Origin: Adiantum capillus-veneris
Lineage: Eukaryota > Streptophyta > Polypodiopsida > Polypodiales > Pteridaceae
Reading direction: 5' to 3'
Assembly (NCBI GenBank): GCA_014529385.2
Contig: CM043947.1
Span: forward strand, 104,931,811-104,995,810
DNA length: 64,000 nt
This document shows positions 38,083 to 50,110 of this stretch, in pieces. The notes beneath the pieces were generated by a model. The model searched no databases. It had not been told where the DNA came from and worked only from the letters and a program-made list of their open reading frames with translations. The position numbers and the translations under genes are program-made. How positions within the stretch are numbered: the first letter of the stretch is position 1; each line of letters begins with the position of its first letter.

Positions 38083-39051
38083 TTAGCTTTTGGTGTACGG
38101 GCTGAGCTCCTTCATTGATTGGAATGTGGATTGCCTCTCCCTTAAAGCCTCTAATTTCCTCAAAGAAGTGATGAATAAATGGGGAAATTGTTGTATCATA
38201 TGTAGGTACTCACCCTTCTCATGACTAGTCAAGTCGTGAGACAACATACCTTGTATCAGCTCCTGTTTGACATTAGGTTGAACTTTGGGTTGCATCAGCT
38301 CTTCAATTTGCTCATAAGGACCAGAGATATCCTCATTCTCCATAAGGCCAAGAAATATTTGTTTCTCATCATGCTCTTCTTCAAGAAACAAGGAGGAAAC
38401 ATCTAGATCACTATCGCTGCTATCTTCCACTTCACTGCCATCATCCCCATTGTCTTCTTCTTCACTTGAGGACTCTTCTTCATCAATTTTCTCATCAAAA
38501 TAAGAATCCAAAGATTGCTTTCTAGCCATGTCAAACCTCTTCTTATCACCCCTTCTATTGTAGAGAGTGATGGTACCATGTCCCCAATCCTGTATAGCTT
38601 TGGTTGCCTGTAACCATGGTCTTCCAAGGATGAGAGGGAAAGCACCAATACCTGTGAGCATAACATGGAAATTGACCAGCACTTTAACATCAAATACATC
38701 CACCTCCAAGTCCTTTACAACTCCCGAGCACCTCACCCTTGATTGGTTGGAAAGCTTTATGCGAAAACATGAATTCTTTACCATGTTGAGTCCCAACTTT
38801 GATACACAAGCTTGAGTAATAACACATACCTGTGCACCATTATCAATATAAGCCTCTCCAATGCACTTCCTCTTATTCCATGCATCCATAGTAGGGCATA
38901 TATCAGATAGCTCATTCAAAGATAGGACTCTCACTGACCCCCTTGTAGGCTCCTTCTTCATGGGGTTGACTACGTGCTTCCATTGCCTCTTTAACTTGGG
39001 ACACATCTCCATGAGTTGCCCAAAGGTAACATCACTATTTCTACCCACCAA
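38083..39051 (-). pseudogene. Ty3-type protease region
   Basis: An open frame of 322 codons holds SDVTFGQLMEMCPKLKRQW (a linker also found in the other copies), then EAYIDNGAQVCVIT, where DNGAQ takes the place of the D-T/S-G active site, then LILGRPWLQATKAIQDW. A long acidic stretch (EEESSSEEEDNGDDGSEVED) joins it to RT. The junction with the RT frame at ~38080 needs a frame change, which could be a mutation or a programmed shift. Confidence 0.82.
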
Positions 39052-39064
39052 ATCTGGCCTTAAA

Positions 39065-39640
39065 CTATAATTTGGTTGCCCTTCTCCAAAGGAAAGTCAG
39101 ATGCATTGTAATTTTTCCTGGGCTTTCTCTTCTTCTTCTCTTTACTTGTACCTGTTTCCCTCTTTTATGGCTGGGACTTGCATCACTCATGTCATGGTCT
39201 CTTGTAACCCTCTTACCTACAGGCATGACCATAGCTCCCAAATCATCCTCTTTCTTCTCCAAATGGATTATGCTTACCACTTTTGTTTTGCCCTTTTCTT
39301 CTGCTGTCAATCCACTTGGTCCTGCTGGGCCCCTTTAATCTCAATACCATAATCTTGACCTCGAGAAGGAATTTGTGGAGGAAGAGGAAACATGTCACCA
39401 CCCATTCTCTTTGGCTTGTCACATTGAGGGCTTTTATGACCCCATTCACCACAATTGTAACATTGAAACATATCCCCTCTTCCAGCCATGCCTCTTCCTC
39501 TACCACCTGTATAACCCTCATTGCTTCCATAATCACGCCCATATCCATAGCTTTGACCTCTTCCACTTCCCATCATATGCACACTAAGATTCTTCATAAG
39601 ACCTACACCCTTGCATCTCCTTGCGAAAGTCATTCACATC
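39065..39640 (-). pseudogene. Ty3-type nucleocapsid (zinc knuckle) and linker
   Basis: A Gly/Arg/Tyr-rich segment precedes CYNCGEWGHKSPQC, a perfect CX2CX4HX4C knuckle near 39440, then PKRMGGDMFPLPPQ. A basic stretch (HKRGKQVQVKRRRR) follows toward 39120. Frame breaks lie at ~39307 and ~39065. Confidence 0.82.
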
Positions 39641-40284
39641 ATGAGAATTTTGTTGATCATAACCTGGCTCCCTGATGAGGACCCTTGGTTGCTCTACCGC
39701 TTTCACTTCAAGCTTTGGCTCGACATTGATTCCAAGTTGATGAAGACGCTCTGCTTGCCACTCTTTATTCTTTGCAACTTCAACTGCCTCCTCAAAGGTC
39801 CTTGGCTGCTTAAGCTCTGCCTTCAAGCATAGGTTACTCCTCAAGCTTGCAGGAAACCTGTCCTTCTTCAACATGGTTGGAGGAATTTCAGCCCCCAAAG
39901 ATGTACACCACTTTGCCCATAACGCATTGAATGCCTTCACAAAGTCTTCTATGGTCTGTCCTTCACCTTGTACTAAGCCTTCAATAGACTGCCATACCTT
40001 TTTTGGGTCTTCCACCTGTTGAAAGTGTGTAAGAAACTCATGCCTTACCATTTCATAAGTCATAACTTGAGGAGGTTGGGATGATTGTAGCTCCTTTTCA
40101 TAGCCTTCCAACCATTCCCTAGCATCTCCCTTCAAACAAAAATAGAAGATTCACAGCACCAACGCTAGGTCTTGCTTGTCAGCACAAGAAGGCAAGCAAG
40201 AAGGCAAGCAAACTCCATTCTCTCAGTGAAACCTTTAGAACTTTCATTTGATTTTCCACTAAACTCCGGAAAATTAAACTCCAT
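39584..40284 (-). pseudogene. Ty3-type gag (capsid), broken
   Basis: The ATG at 40284 opens MEFNFPEFSGKSNES. The frame is interrupted at ~40165 beside a short duplicated GGCAAGCAAGAA block and resumes at 40135 with MKGDAREWLEGYEKEL, VRHEFLTHFQQVEDPKKVW and AELKQPRTFEEAVEVAKNKEW. The order matches the plus-strand gag at 43.2 kb, which shows EFVKTEDPDKVWQ and YEDALDVVRNKHW in the same places. Confidence 0.82.
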
Positions 40285-40324
40285 GTCTTCAAAACCTATA
40301 AACTGAAGGTAACTTGAAGCGATT

Positions 40325-40342
40325 CCTCGGTGGCGGGCACCA
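40325..40342 (-). promoter_or_regulatory. candidate primer-binding site
   Basis: On the minus strand TGGTGCCCGCCACCGAGG lies six bases after an LTR end reading CCCAACA and just before gag. TGG at this position is what a tRNA 3' CCA would pair with. The tRNA identity is not established. Confidence 0.5.
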
Positions 40343-40348
40343 AAACAC

Positions 40349-42398
40349 TGTTGGGAAACAAGCAAATTGAAACACCTCTATAGTGATTTCACCCAAGAGC
40401 GTTGAAAGAGAACTACAATACACCAAAAGCTTTGCAAAATCATTTTGAAACACCACAAGTCCAATAGGAGTAGACCCTTGGGAATTTACTAGCTGTCGCC
40501 CACCCAAGAGACTACGTTACATAGGAGCAAAACCCTGTCAAAGCACGGATTTACAGCACACGCCGGCCAATGCAGATGAATACGAGAGCCTCTCCTTTCA
40601 CAATCAAATATCACAAACCCATAACTTCAACATCAATTCCACAATTCATAGATACATACCCTCCGAATCTGTCTACACACAATTTGCCACTAGGCTACCA
40701 TAGCCATAACCCTGCAGAGAACTAGTCGTAACCTGAAGAGCACAACTCCAATTGGGGCACTTTGAAGCTTGAAAAAAAGATTGAAAAATGACTGGCGAGA
40801 AAGATGAAGATAACCAAAATTGATTCCATATGCCTCCATGAGCAAAATTGACGCGAACAGAAAGCTGTCCCAACACGACTACACGTAGAGAAGGCTAGTC
40901 AGGGCAAAAAACTGCATCCAAGAGTACCAAGGAGACACAACGAGCTAAAAACTACAATTTTCTGGCTTTTGGCTGAACTTTTTAAGTTTGTACATGAGTT
41001 TTAGTTATATACAAGGCTCACTTCAAAAAGCTCACTCACGGGCACCTACAGTAGCCCGACAGTTGTCACTAGACTAGCGACTTGCAGTGCATGCACATGT
41101 GCTTGCTAAATCAAGCTAAAAAACCCCCAAAACGAAAACCCACACAACCTTTTGACATCGGGTTTCATGTCCATATGTACAAATTTACAAAAAATGGCGT
41201 GTCAGAAATGCGCCCAACAGCGGGAACGCGCCCCCTTATCGGACGGCCACGTCACCATGTCGCCTCACCCGATTCCTTTCTCACACGGGCACCCCTCCTC
41301 ACTGGCCGCCGCCAAAAACCACAGCATCGCCGCCCTGCGCAGCACCCACCAGTGAGCGCCATGGCCAAGAGCTCACGGAGCTCTCTCTCTCTCTCTCTTC
41401 CTCTTATGTACTCTCAATAGGGGCCACGCCCCATGCTTTCTACAGTACGACCCCACCTCCGTCTTGTGCATATGGGATTTGTCCCGGTGCCACATGGAAG
41501 ACCTTCGCTTGAGAGGCCTCTAGGGCCTCAAAAAAACTATCTTCTAAACTAAAAAAAAAAACTCTTTTTTTTTTCTTGCATTGGGTACTGATATGTTCTA
41601 CCCAGTTGGCCTATGCACCGGCCTTAGAGCCCAACCACAAACCCACCGTGTCCACTTTCAAATCATCTGTCTCCTGCCCCATTTTGGGATCTTCAATGCC
41701 ATCATCTGAGGCCGCAAAAAAACCAAAAAGCATCTGCCACTCTCCTCTTGGCATTACCCCTTGACTTCGTCCTGCCGCATCTAGCTGACCGAGTGTCTGT
41801 TTGACGAACCGTTGATTGGATACTAGCTCCACATGATGCACACTACCACCGAGAATCTTAGCGAGGCCAAAACGATGCTAGATGGCGCATTTTCGAGTGC
41901 GGTCAAGTGGGCTCAGACCCGGGCCCCGAAAAAATTTCAACTGACCATATCTTGCTATCTAGAGCTCCGATTTGCATTCCGAAAAGACAGGCAATGGTCC
42001 ACAACTCGAGCACTACACATGTATATAATGACATCATCCCGGGCCACCTGTCCCCAGCCGCCCTGTTTGTTGGGGATCAACTACACACTCTTTCTTTAAA
42101 CTGCAATATCTTGAGCACCGGGGCTCCGTTTGACGAGCCGTCTGAACCGCGGCTTCTAGAGCACGCTGAACACTACATTCTAGGACATTGATTTGGCATT
42201 TCGGACACCTTGATTTTCCATCCCATCTAGAACATCTTGCAGCACTTTTGGCCTAAAAAGCCGCTTTAATCATACATTCCCGCTACCCTTTGGCTGCCCA
42301 GGGCCTTGGCACCTACCCTAGCCTTCTGCACTACACTCGATTGCACCCTTTGCCTGGCATAGACCACCTGCTAGCTCCGACCAACTTTGGCTGCATCA
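40349..42398 (-). repeat. 5' LTR of the minus-strand Ty3-type element
   Basis: On the minus strand it starts TGATGCAGCCAAAG at 42398 and ends CCCAACA at 40349, followed by the primer-binding site, giving ~2,050 bp. Its first ~600 bp are homologous to the start of the two LTRs at 44039 and 48488, in inverted orientation. The remainder is unrelated to them. No 3' LTR is present because the element is truncated near 35050. Confidence 0.7.
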
Positions 42399-43187
42399 AT
42401 GCCTTTGTGGAGCCATACTTGGTTTTATTTGGTAGTCACACAACCATTTCTGAGACTTGGTCTAGAAGATAGTCATTTCTGAGACTTGACTATACAAGAC
42501 TTGCATAACTCTTCGTGATAGGGTCCATAGGGTGAGGTTTTTTTGAGCTGGGGAGTTCTCAAGTGTGAGATCCTTTCGGTGATACAGGCAGCTGGAACAC
42601 CCTTTTCGTGACTTCGTCATAAGCTATGTACTAATGATTCCTACTCGATGCTTGGGTACCATTGTTGGCAAGTTATGCATACATATACACTCTATATTTT
42701 GGGTTCTTACTGTTCTACTTCTAGGAAAACTCTTACAAACTTTTTCCAAGTTGTGATGGTTGGTTTTTTTATCTTTTGATCCATTTATGCTATTATGCTA
42801 TTAGAATGCTGGCAAAATCACAGGATAAGTCATGTGTGCCTTCTTGGGAGATGCATGGTTGGTTTGAATGGATGATCAGAACGGACCTCAATTCACTCCT
42901 TTTCATGTAACACAAAGAATCTAGATAAATATTCATGTGTCCAAGAAGATTTTTTTCCAGTAGTGCATAGTCTTTATGTTCGGGCCAACAAGATTAAGAG
43001 AGACACTGGAATCCCCTTTGCATGTTGTAATTTCAATGATTAACTATGAAAACTCATTTGATGTGCATGTGTTTGTTATTATCTAAAGATGAGCTTAATT
43101 GAAGTTTTTGGGGATTGAGTCAGTCAAAAGTTTTGGGTTCTTGCTCGTGTGTTTGAAGGGGTTCTCAAAGCAAAAACTTGGGTAACC
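42399..43187 (+). other. leader region upstream of the plus-strand gag
   Basis: This stretch lies head-to-head with the minus-strand LTR and leads into the gag ATG at 43188. A TTTTGGGTTCTTGC about 60 bp before gag sits where a primer-binding site would be expected, so the stretch may hold part of a 5' LTR. No second copy is in the window to prove it. Confidence 0.35.
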
Positions 43188-44038
43188 ATGGCTTTCTCTT
43201 ATCCGGAATTTCATGGAAGAAGTGATGAAGATGTGAAAGAATGTTTGGAAAAGATGGAGGTTGCGTGCATTAGCAATCAGATTCATGATGCGGCACAGAT
43301 GTTACGTCTTCTCCAGACTTGTTTCAAGAGTGATGCACGAGTTTGGTCCAAAGAATTTGAAGAGGAGTTGTGTGCGGTTGATCCACCTGTGAGATTAAGT
43401 TGGGACAATCTATGGCATGGATTGGAAGTGGAGTTTGTGAAGACAGAAGATCCTGATAAAGTGTGGCAAGAAGTACAGGGTTTGGTGCAAAGGGAAGGTG
43501 AGCTAGTAGATGCATTCATATGTAAGTTTTCAATGGCCTGAGAGAGGATGTGCAAGGCCTTAGCACCACAGGTACCCCCACATGACATGATGAAGAAGGA
43601 CAGGTTCTTGGCTAGTCTTTGGGATAATATAGGTTGGAGAGTGGATCTACAGATGCCCAAGACATATGAAGATGCACTAGATGTCGTGAGGAACAAACAC
43701 TGGAAGCTGAGAAGAATGAGTCATCTAGGAGTAAAGTCTTTTCCCAAGAGGTCTGAGTTTCAGACTATGGATTTGTTGCAAGGTCGCATGCCAAGGGTTC
43801 ATCATGAACCAGTGGTTCCAGTTACTCCTCAGGTTATGCCAGCAGCGATCACTACAGTAGTGCAAGATGATGGTCTAGGGCAAGACATGAGGCAAGTGGT
43901 AGATTTAATGAAGAAAGCTAGGTAATGTGGGAAATAATCGAGGTCGGGGGAGGTTTGAAAATCAGCCAAGAGGTGAAGAAAGAACCACGAATGGTGTTGG
44001 ATAAAGCAATGGTAGAGTTTGGAGGCAGACACCCACGT
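43188..44038 (+). pseudogene. Ty3-type gag, 5' half, split by an inserted LTR element
   Basis: The frame opens MAFSYPEFHGRSDEDVKE and contains RVWSKEFEEEL, EFVKTEDPDKVWQEVQG and DMMKKDRFLASL. An in-frame TGA at 43539 and a frame change at ~43923 break it. A Gly/Arg/Asn-rich stretch (GNNRGRGRF) leads up to the insertion point at 44038. The zinc knuckle that should follow lies beyond the insert at 50897, in the same reading frame once the target duplication is counted. It is closely related to the minus-strand gag at 39.6-40.3 kb. Confidence 0.85.
44035..44038. repeat. target-site duplication, left (ACGT)
   Basis: ACGT immediately before the LTR start TGGTGCAGCC. It matches ACGT at 50897-50900. 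Confidence 0.7.
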
Positions 44039-46125
44039 TGGTGCAGCCAAAGTTGGTCGAGGATAGGAGATGGTCTCTGCCAAGAAAAGACGGCAGTCGA
44101 GTGCAGTGCAGAAGGCTAGGACACGTACCAAAGCCCTAGGCAGCCAACGGGTAGCAAGAATGTATGCATGAAGCGGTTTTTTAGGCCAAAAGTGTTGCAG
44201 GATGGTCCAGATGGGATTGCAGAGAAAGGTGACCAAAATGCCAATTCAGTGCTTTGAAAGGTAGTACTGAGTGTGCTCTAGAAGTCGGTCTAGACGAGTA
44301 GTCAAACATAGCTGCGGTGCTCAAGATATAGCAGTTTAAAGCTAGAGTGTGTAGCAGATCCCCAACGGACAGGGAAGTTGGGGACAGGTGGCCCGGGCTG
44401 ATGTCAGTATATTCATGTGTAGAGCTCAAGTTATGGAGCATGCTTGTCTTTTCGGAATGCGAATCGGAGCTCTGGAAAGCAAGTTAAGGTCAATTGATTT
44501 TTTTCCGGGGGCTGGGTCTGAGCCCATTTCGCTACACTGGAGGGTATGCCATCTGGCATCTTTTGGGCCTCGCCAAAGTTCTCGGTGATAGAGTGAGTCA
44601 TGTGGAGCTAGCACGAGTCAAGGGCGCGTTAATCGGATGATTGGTCGGCTAAATACAGGAGGATCAAGTTGGGAGCCGTGGGCAGTGAAGGGTTGCAAAT
44701 GATTTTTTCCATTTTTTGTGACCTTGGATAGCGGACCCAGAATAGTCGAAGTTTGAGGAGCCTGAGGGGAGACTAAGGTTGAAGACCGAGGCAGTCGAAT
44801 GGAACCTTTACCCCAATCATGTGGCTACTAGGCAGTATGGAGTATGCACTCAAGATGTAGGGGAAAAAATGGTGTTAAGAAGGTTTTTTTGGGGCAAATA
44901 AGAACCCATGGAGAGGCAATGGAATGAGCTATCGCCACGTGGCAGGGGCAATACCCCACATGGGGAGCCGTAGGTGGCAGGCAAGGCATATATATACAGC
45001 ACCATGAACCCCATAAGGAGCATGAGATGGAAAGAGGGGAGCTCCCTCCTTAGTGGTTATGGAATGGGTGATGGCGGCACATGGGGCGCTGTGAGCTGGC
45101 GCTGCAGGTGGCGCACGGCCTAGTGGCCCGTATCGCGACAGTTACTGGCCGGTGCGGCGGCGCACCCGCATGTGAGTATAGACCGACGGCCATGTGGCCT
45201 TGATGACGTGGCAGCCTCGGAGAAGTTGGTCTCGTGGCCCTTGGGGCCCCAAAATTTTAAGAAAGAGGAAGGGGAAAATACCGACATCGCTATTGCCTCC
45301 CCCCTCATGTAAGAGGGAGCGAGGATGAACTCGAGAGCAAGGCCGTCTGGGCCAAGCAAGAAGCAAAAAAAGGCAGTAAAGGCCGGACAAATCAAGGCTA
45401 ATGACAGAAAGTGAAGTCCAAGGTCAAAGAAAGGGAGCCATCCGAGCTAATAAGAGCAAAGGATAAACCAAAGCAAAGGCAAAGTGGAGGTTGGACCAAA
45501 TGAGGGGAGAGAGAGGAGAGAGGTGGCAGGAGGAGTCGGATAGAGAGACAGAGAGAGTCTAAGTCAAGCTAATTGAGCAGTATAAGGTTAATCCTAAGGG
45601 GGGTAAAAGATGAAAGATAGAAAAACAAAAAATAAAAAGGCTAGGGGGCAATAGCGACATCACTAATGCCCCCCCAAGTGCAAAAGAGAGAAGAAGAGAG
45701 CAGATGGAGCAAGGCGGTGCCCCCCTCCCAAAAGATACCAAAAATGGGTGCCATATGGTCCAATGAAGGAGGAGTTTTTCCAAATTGAAGACCCCCCCTA
45801 TAAAAGTCATAAATTAATCAAATTAGGGGCTTTTTTCCTGGCTTTTGGTGTCGTTTGAAGCCTGCAAAGTGGAGCTTTTAGGCAGAGGAGTGTGCCTGTC
45901 AAACCCCTTTGTATTTTTTTGGGTAAATAGACATGGTGATCGTAGTGTGAGTCTGTACATGTGTTTGGTGAAGTGCAATCGAGCCTTTGTTGTCCTGTCT
46001 CGCTGTTGTTTCCCCTTTCCCCCTTCTCTTTCTCCTGCTTTCATGTTTCTCCTCGGTGCGGCTGTGTGGAAGTGTGTGCCCCCCCAGACTGATGGTGTTT
46101 TGAGTGAGAGAGTGAGATTGACAAG

Positions 46126-46167
<42 letters not shown>

Positions 46168-46375
46168 GGGTGGAGACAGGTAGTGGTAGTAGGTGTACCT
46201 TGAGTGGTGGATTTGTGGAGTGTGTGAGTAGTGTCAATCGAGCAGGCGATGGTCTGCTAATGTGAGTTTTGTGTTCGAAGGTGTTTTCCGAGAGGATAGG
46301 GGTGTTGTGAATACCATAAGCTATAGAGAGGCCCTTATGTTTGTGCCAGGCGTGTTTCCCCACTCCCCCTCTCCA
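44039..46375 (+). repeat. 5' LTR of the nested element
   Basis: Begins TGGTGCAGCCAAAG and ends CCCCCTCTCCA, ~2,337 bp. It carries TATATATA at ~44990, a second TATAAAAG at 45800 and a long TG run at about 46124-46166. The TG run is only a few units long in the 3' LTR. Open frames within it are repeated in the other LTR but are not conserved as coding sequence. Confidence 0.85.
44988..44997 (+). promoter_or_regulatory. LTR TATA box
   Basis: CATATATATAC lies in mid-LTR, ~950 bp from the LTR start, and is kept in the other LTR at 49438-49449. It is a reasonable core promoter candidate. The alternative TATAAAAG further down is also kept in both LTRs (45800 and 50358). Confidence 0.45.
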
Positions 46376-46471
46376 TCTTCTCGTGTCCCCATTGAGGAGT
46401 ATGCTGATGCTCCTTGTTGAAGTCGAAGCAGTGATTTTGGTGTTGCCAAAGATGCGACCTTTGAAGACCAG

Positions 46472-47614
46472 GTGCTGCTAGTGATGGCTTGGACGGGATT
46501 TCCCATTTTCACTGGGGTTGAAGATGCGGAAACCTGGCTTCAAGACTACAGGTTGTTCATGTTGGAAAGTGGTTTAGCGAGAGAAGATGGTGCGGTACAG
46601 GTGTTCCCACTCCTGGTTCGTGGTAAAGCAAAGCTATGGTTCGATAGCCTTGGTGAAGAAGAAAAATCAGATTGTGAAGGCCTGGAGGTGGCTTTTGGAA
46701 GAAGATTTATTGCGGATGCGCAGCTAAATGAAGTAAATCGGAAGCTAGATAGTGTGAAGCAAATCTTGGAGGGAGGTTTTCAAGCGCTCGAGTGGGGGTT
46801 TGAAGCCCTATGGGGGAAGTTAATCAAGGTAACGACTGTAGAAAATGCTAGTTTTTTAAAATTGTGTAAATTCATGGATTGCCTGCATGAGGAGGTGCGA
46901 GATAAGGTGGAAATAGATGGTCCAATGTCGTATGAAGAGGCAATAGCTCTAGCGAGAGGGCAAACCAAGAAGATTTTGAAGAAGCGTGAGGCTAGGCAGG
47001 GTTTGCCAAATGCAGTGAAGCCAAGGCAGTGTGATGCGGTGGTAGCCAAGCCACAGGTGATGCAAAGAGAAGTGCAAGTGCAAGAAGAACCAAAAGTTCT
47101 TTGGCTGCAAAGAGACAAGATGGTTCCTATGCCCAAGATGCCAGCTAGAGAGGTTTCGGTTGTGGAAGAAGTGCAGGTGGTTCCAGAGTGGACAAAGGAA
47201 GTGCTGCCGAGTTCGAGTGTGGCTGTTGAAGCTCCATTAAAGTGCAGTAAAGAGCAAGGACTGCGGTTGGCAGACGAGGTTGAAGCGGTGAATCTAGAGG
47301 ATATTCCTGAGCTTGAGACCAAAGAGGAGACTGGGTCAAGTGACAGTAGCTCTACGGATGCGGACACGAGTTGGGAGACCAAGTCGATCCAATCCAGGTA
47401 TGATGAGTTTGACCCCTTACATGTGAGTGGAGAGGCTTTAAATGTGTGTGAGGAGCAACATGAAGTGCAAGCTGAAGTGCTTAGTGGAGACCAAATGGAG
47501 CAGTCTAGGCTTAGAGGTGGTGAGGAGCAAGTAAAACTGGTGTGCAGTGCCATGCTAATGGCCATGTTGATGAAGATAGCAGTGGAGTATGCCATAGTGG
47601 TGCAACAGGTGTAA
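46472..47614 (+). CDS. gag-like capsid protein of the nested element
   Basis: A 380-codon open frame. The N-terminal half is capsid-like (FTGVEDAETWLQDYRLFM, VRGKAKLWFDSLGEEE, VAFGRRFIADAQLNEV), fitting the Retrotrans_gag pattern. It is followed by a basic segment (RGQTKKILKKREAR) and a long acidic tail. No zinc knuckle and no enzyme domain was seen. After the TAA at 47612 the same frame stays open to 47942 (TAG) and then to 48182 (TAG), so the original protein was probably about 570 residues and has picked up stops. It would form particles that package the element's RNA. Start: the ATG at 46472 or the in-frame one at 46484. Confidence 0.72.
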   Translation: MLLVMAWTGFPIFTGVEDAETWLQDYRLFMLESGLAREDGAVQVFPLLVRGKAKLWFDSLGEEEKSDCEGLEVAFGRRFIADAQLNEVNRKLDSVKQILEGGFQALEWGFEALWGKLIKVTTVENASFLKLCKFMDCLHEEVRDKVEIDGPMSYEEAIALARGQTKKILKKREARQGLPNAVKPRQCDAVVAKPQVMQREVQVQEEPKVLWLQRDKMVPMPKMPAREVSVVEEVQVVPEWTKEVLPSSSVAVEAPLKCSKEQGLRLADEVEAVNLEDIPELETKEETGSSDSSSTDADTSWETKSIQSRYDEFDPLHVSGEALNVCEEQHEVQAEVLSGDQMEQSRLRGGEEQVKLVCSAMLMAMLMKIAVEYAIVVQQV

Positions 47615-48184
47615 AATTTTTCCAAGAGGGATAGAGCAGTTGTACCTATGGAAGAGGATGAGAAGGATGCGGTAGAGAATGCGTTTCTCTCTTCCTTGGC
47701 AGAAATTGATAATGCAGCGATAGAAGAGCAAGTAATTGCAGTGGACAAGCAAGTGGTGCTTATTGACCTTGAAGGGCATATTGACGAGGAGGAGCTCGAC
47801 GATGCTGGAATTGAGTTTATGGCAGGTGAGAAGGACAATACGCAATCAAAGTTAGAGGTGCTTCCTACGCAGTCAGTGCCCTCTATGGCAGGTGATGTGA
47901 ATTCCCAGGCAATGTCCAAGCTTTCTAAGGAGGTCTATGAGTAGTGGTTGAAAGTAATGGTGATAAAAGCGACTGTGAAGTATGTAGTTGAGCAGGTACA
48001 GGATCTGCTAGATGAGGATCTAGCTTTACATGGATGGGAGGGCAGGTCAGATATTTTAGGTCTGTTTGATGTGAGTGGTGGTACAAGAATGTCTTTGGAT
48101 GGTGAGCACAAAGGTGCTCTATTTGGTGTTCGTGGAGGAGCTTTTGCGAGTGGGAAGTTTTCCAAGAAGTGCTTGGAGTGGTAG
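47615..48184 (+). pseudogene. in-frame continuation of the gag-like frame
   Basis: The segments 47648-47941 and 47948-48184 are in the same frame as the preceding gag-like CDS and keep its acidic character (VVPMEEDEKDAVENAF, GHIDEEELDDAG). They are separated only by single stops at 47612 and 47942. This reads most simply as one long frame damaged by point mutations. Stop readthrough is possible but unsupported. Confidence 0.5.
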
Positions 48185-48467
48185 AAGTATGTGGATGGCA
48201 GTTTGGTTATGCAGTTGGATATGTGCCTTGGTGTGGCACTATGCAAAGATGTTGCAGGTGGATGGAGAAGACCAATGCAAGGTGTTTGACCCATGAGGGT
48301 GATTACAGGTAAAGCAGGGGGTTGGGCAACCCGCATGAGCAAAGACAACGGGTAGCACGTGCCATTTATGTATATATGCTAGGTGGTTTTACAGTGTACA
48401 GAGAGTCTGTTTATGGTGTGCAGTCTGTTAGTGCAAAAAGGCCATGTGTGGTTGAACATAAATGTTC

Positions 48468-48487
48468 AACAAGGGGGTGGGCAATGA
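48468..48487 (+). promoter_or_regulatory. candidate polypurine tract
   Basis: AAGGGGGTGGG lies about 9 bp before the 3' LTR start at 48488, where the plus-strand primer of an LTR element is expected. The purine run has a T in it, so the call is tentative. Confidence 0.4.
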
Positions 48488-50061
48488 TGGTGCAGCCAAA
48501 GTTGGTCGAGGATAGGAGATGGTCTATGCCAAGCAAAGTTGGCAGTCGAGTGCAGTGCAGAAGGCTAGGGCAGGTACCAAAGCCATAGGTAGCCAAAGGG
48601 TAGCAGGAATGTATGCTTGAAGCGGTTTTTTAGGCCAAAAGTGTTGCAGCATGGTCCAGATGGGATAGCAGATCAAGGTGACCGAAATGCCAAGTCAATG
48701 CTTTGAAAGGTAGTGCTCAGTGTGCTCTAGAAGCCGGTCTATACTGCTCCTCAAACGGAGCCGCGGTGCTCAAGATATTGCAGTTTAAAGCTAGAGTGTG
48801 TAGCAGATCCCCGACCGATAGGGTAGCTGGGAACAGGTGGCCCGGGCTGATGTCAGTATATACATGTGTAGAGCTCGAGTTAGGGAGCATGCCTGTCTTT
48901 TCGGAATGCGAATCGGATCTCTGGATAGCAAGTTAAGGTCAGTTGAATTTTTTCGGGGGCCAGGTCTGAGCCCATTTGGCTGCAATGGAGGGTGTGCCAT
49001 CTGGCATCTTTTGGGCCTCGCCAAAGTTCTCAGTGATAGAGTGAGGCATGGAGAGCTAGCATGAGTCGACGGCGCGTCAATTGAATGCTTGGTCGGCTAG
49101 ATACAGCAGGATCAAGTTGGAAACCGTGGGCAGTGAAGGGTTGCAGATGATTTTTTCCATTTGTTTTTTACCTTGGATAGAGGACCCGGAATAGTCGAAG
49201 TTTGACGATCCTCAGGGGAGACTAAGGTTGAAGACCAAGACAATCGAATGGAACTTCGACCCCCATCATTGGGCTACTAGGCAGTATGGAGTATGCACTC
49301 AAGATGTAGGGGAAAACAATGGTGTTAAGAAGGTTTCTTTGGAGCAAATAAGAACCCATGGAGAGGCAATGGAATGAGGTACCACCACGTGGCAGGGGCA
49401 ATACCCCACATGGGGAGCCACAGCTGACAGGCAAGGCATATATATATAGCACCGTGAATCCCATAAGGAGCATGAGATGGAAACAAGCGAGCTCCCTCCT
49501 TGATGGTTATGGCATGGGCGATGGCGGCCCATGGGGCGCTGTAAGCTGGAGCTACAGGTGGCACGCGGCCCAATGGCACGTATCGCGGCGGTTTTTGGCT
49601 AGTGAGACGGCACTAGAGGTAGCGCACCTGCATGTCAGTATAGAGCAACGGCCATGTGGCCTTGATGATGTGGCAGCCTCGGAGAAATCGGTCCCGTGGC
49701 CCTTGGGGCCCCGAAATTTTGAGAAAGAGGGAGGGGGCAATAGCGACATCGCTATTGCCTCCCCCCTCATGTAAGAGGAAGATCCCATAGCTCGGGTAGA
49801 GGGCATAGAGGGAGCAAGGATGAACTCAAGAGCAAGGCCGTTCGGGCCAAGCAAGGAGAAAAAAAAGGAAGTAAAGGCCGGAAAAATCAAGGCTAACCAC
49901 AGAAAGTGAAGGCCAAGGTCAAAGAAAGGGAGCCATCCAAGCTAAGAGCAAAGGATAAACCAAAGCAAAGGCAAAGTGGAGGTTGGACCAAATGAGGGGA
50001 GAGAGAGGAGAGAGGTGGCAGGAGGAGTCGGATATAGAGAGGAGAGAGGTGGCAGGAGGAG

Positions 50062-50110
<49 letters not shown>

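Noticed and set aside
45845-46183. Open frames inside the two LTRs (also 45559-45810, 49552-49890, 50357-50989)
   Set aside because: They overlap on both strands, differ in length between the two LTRs, and match nothing recognisable. They are chance frames in non-coding LTR.
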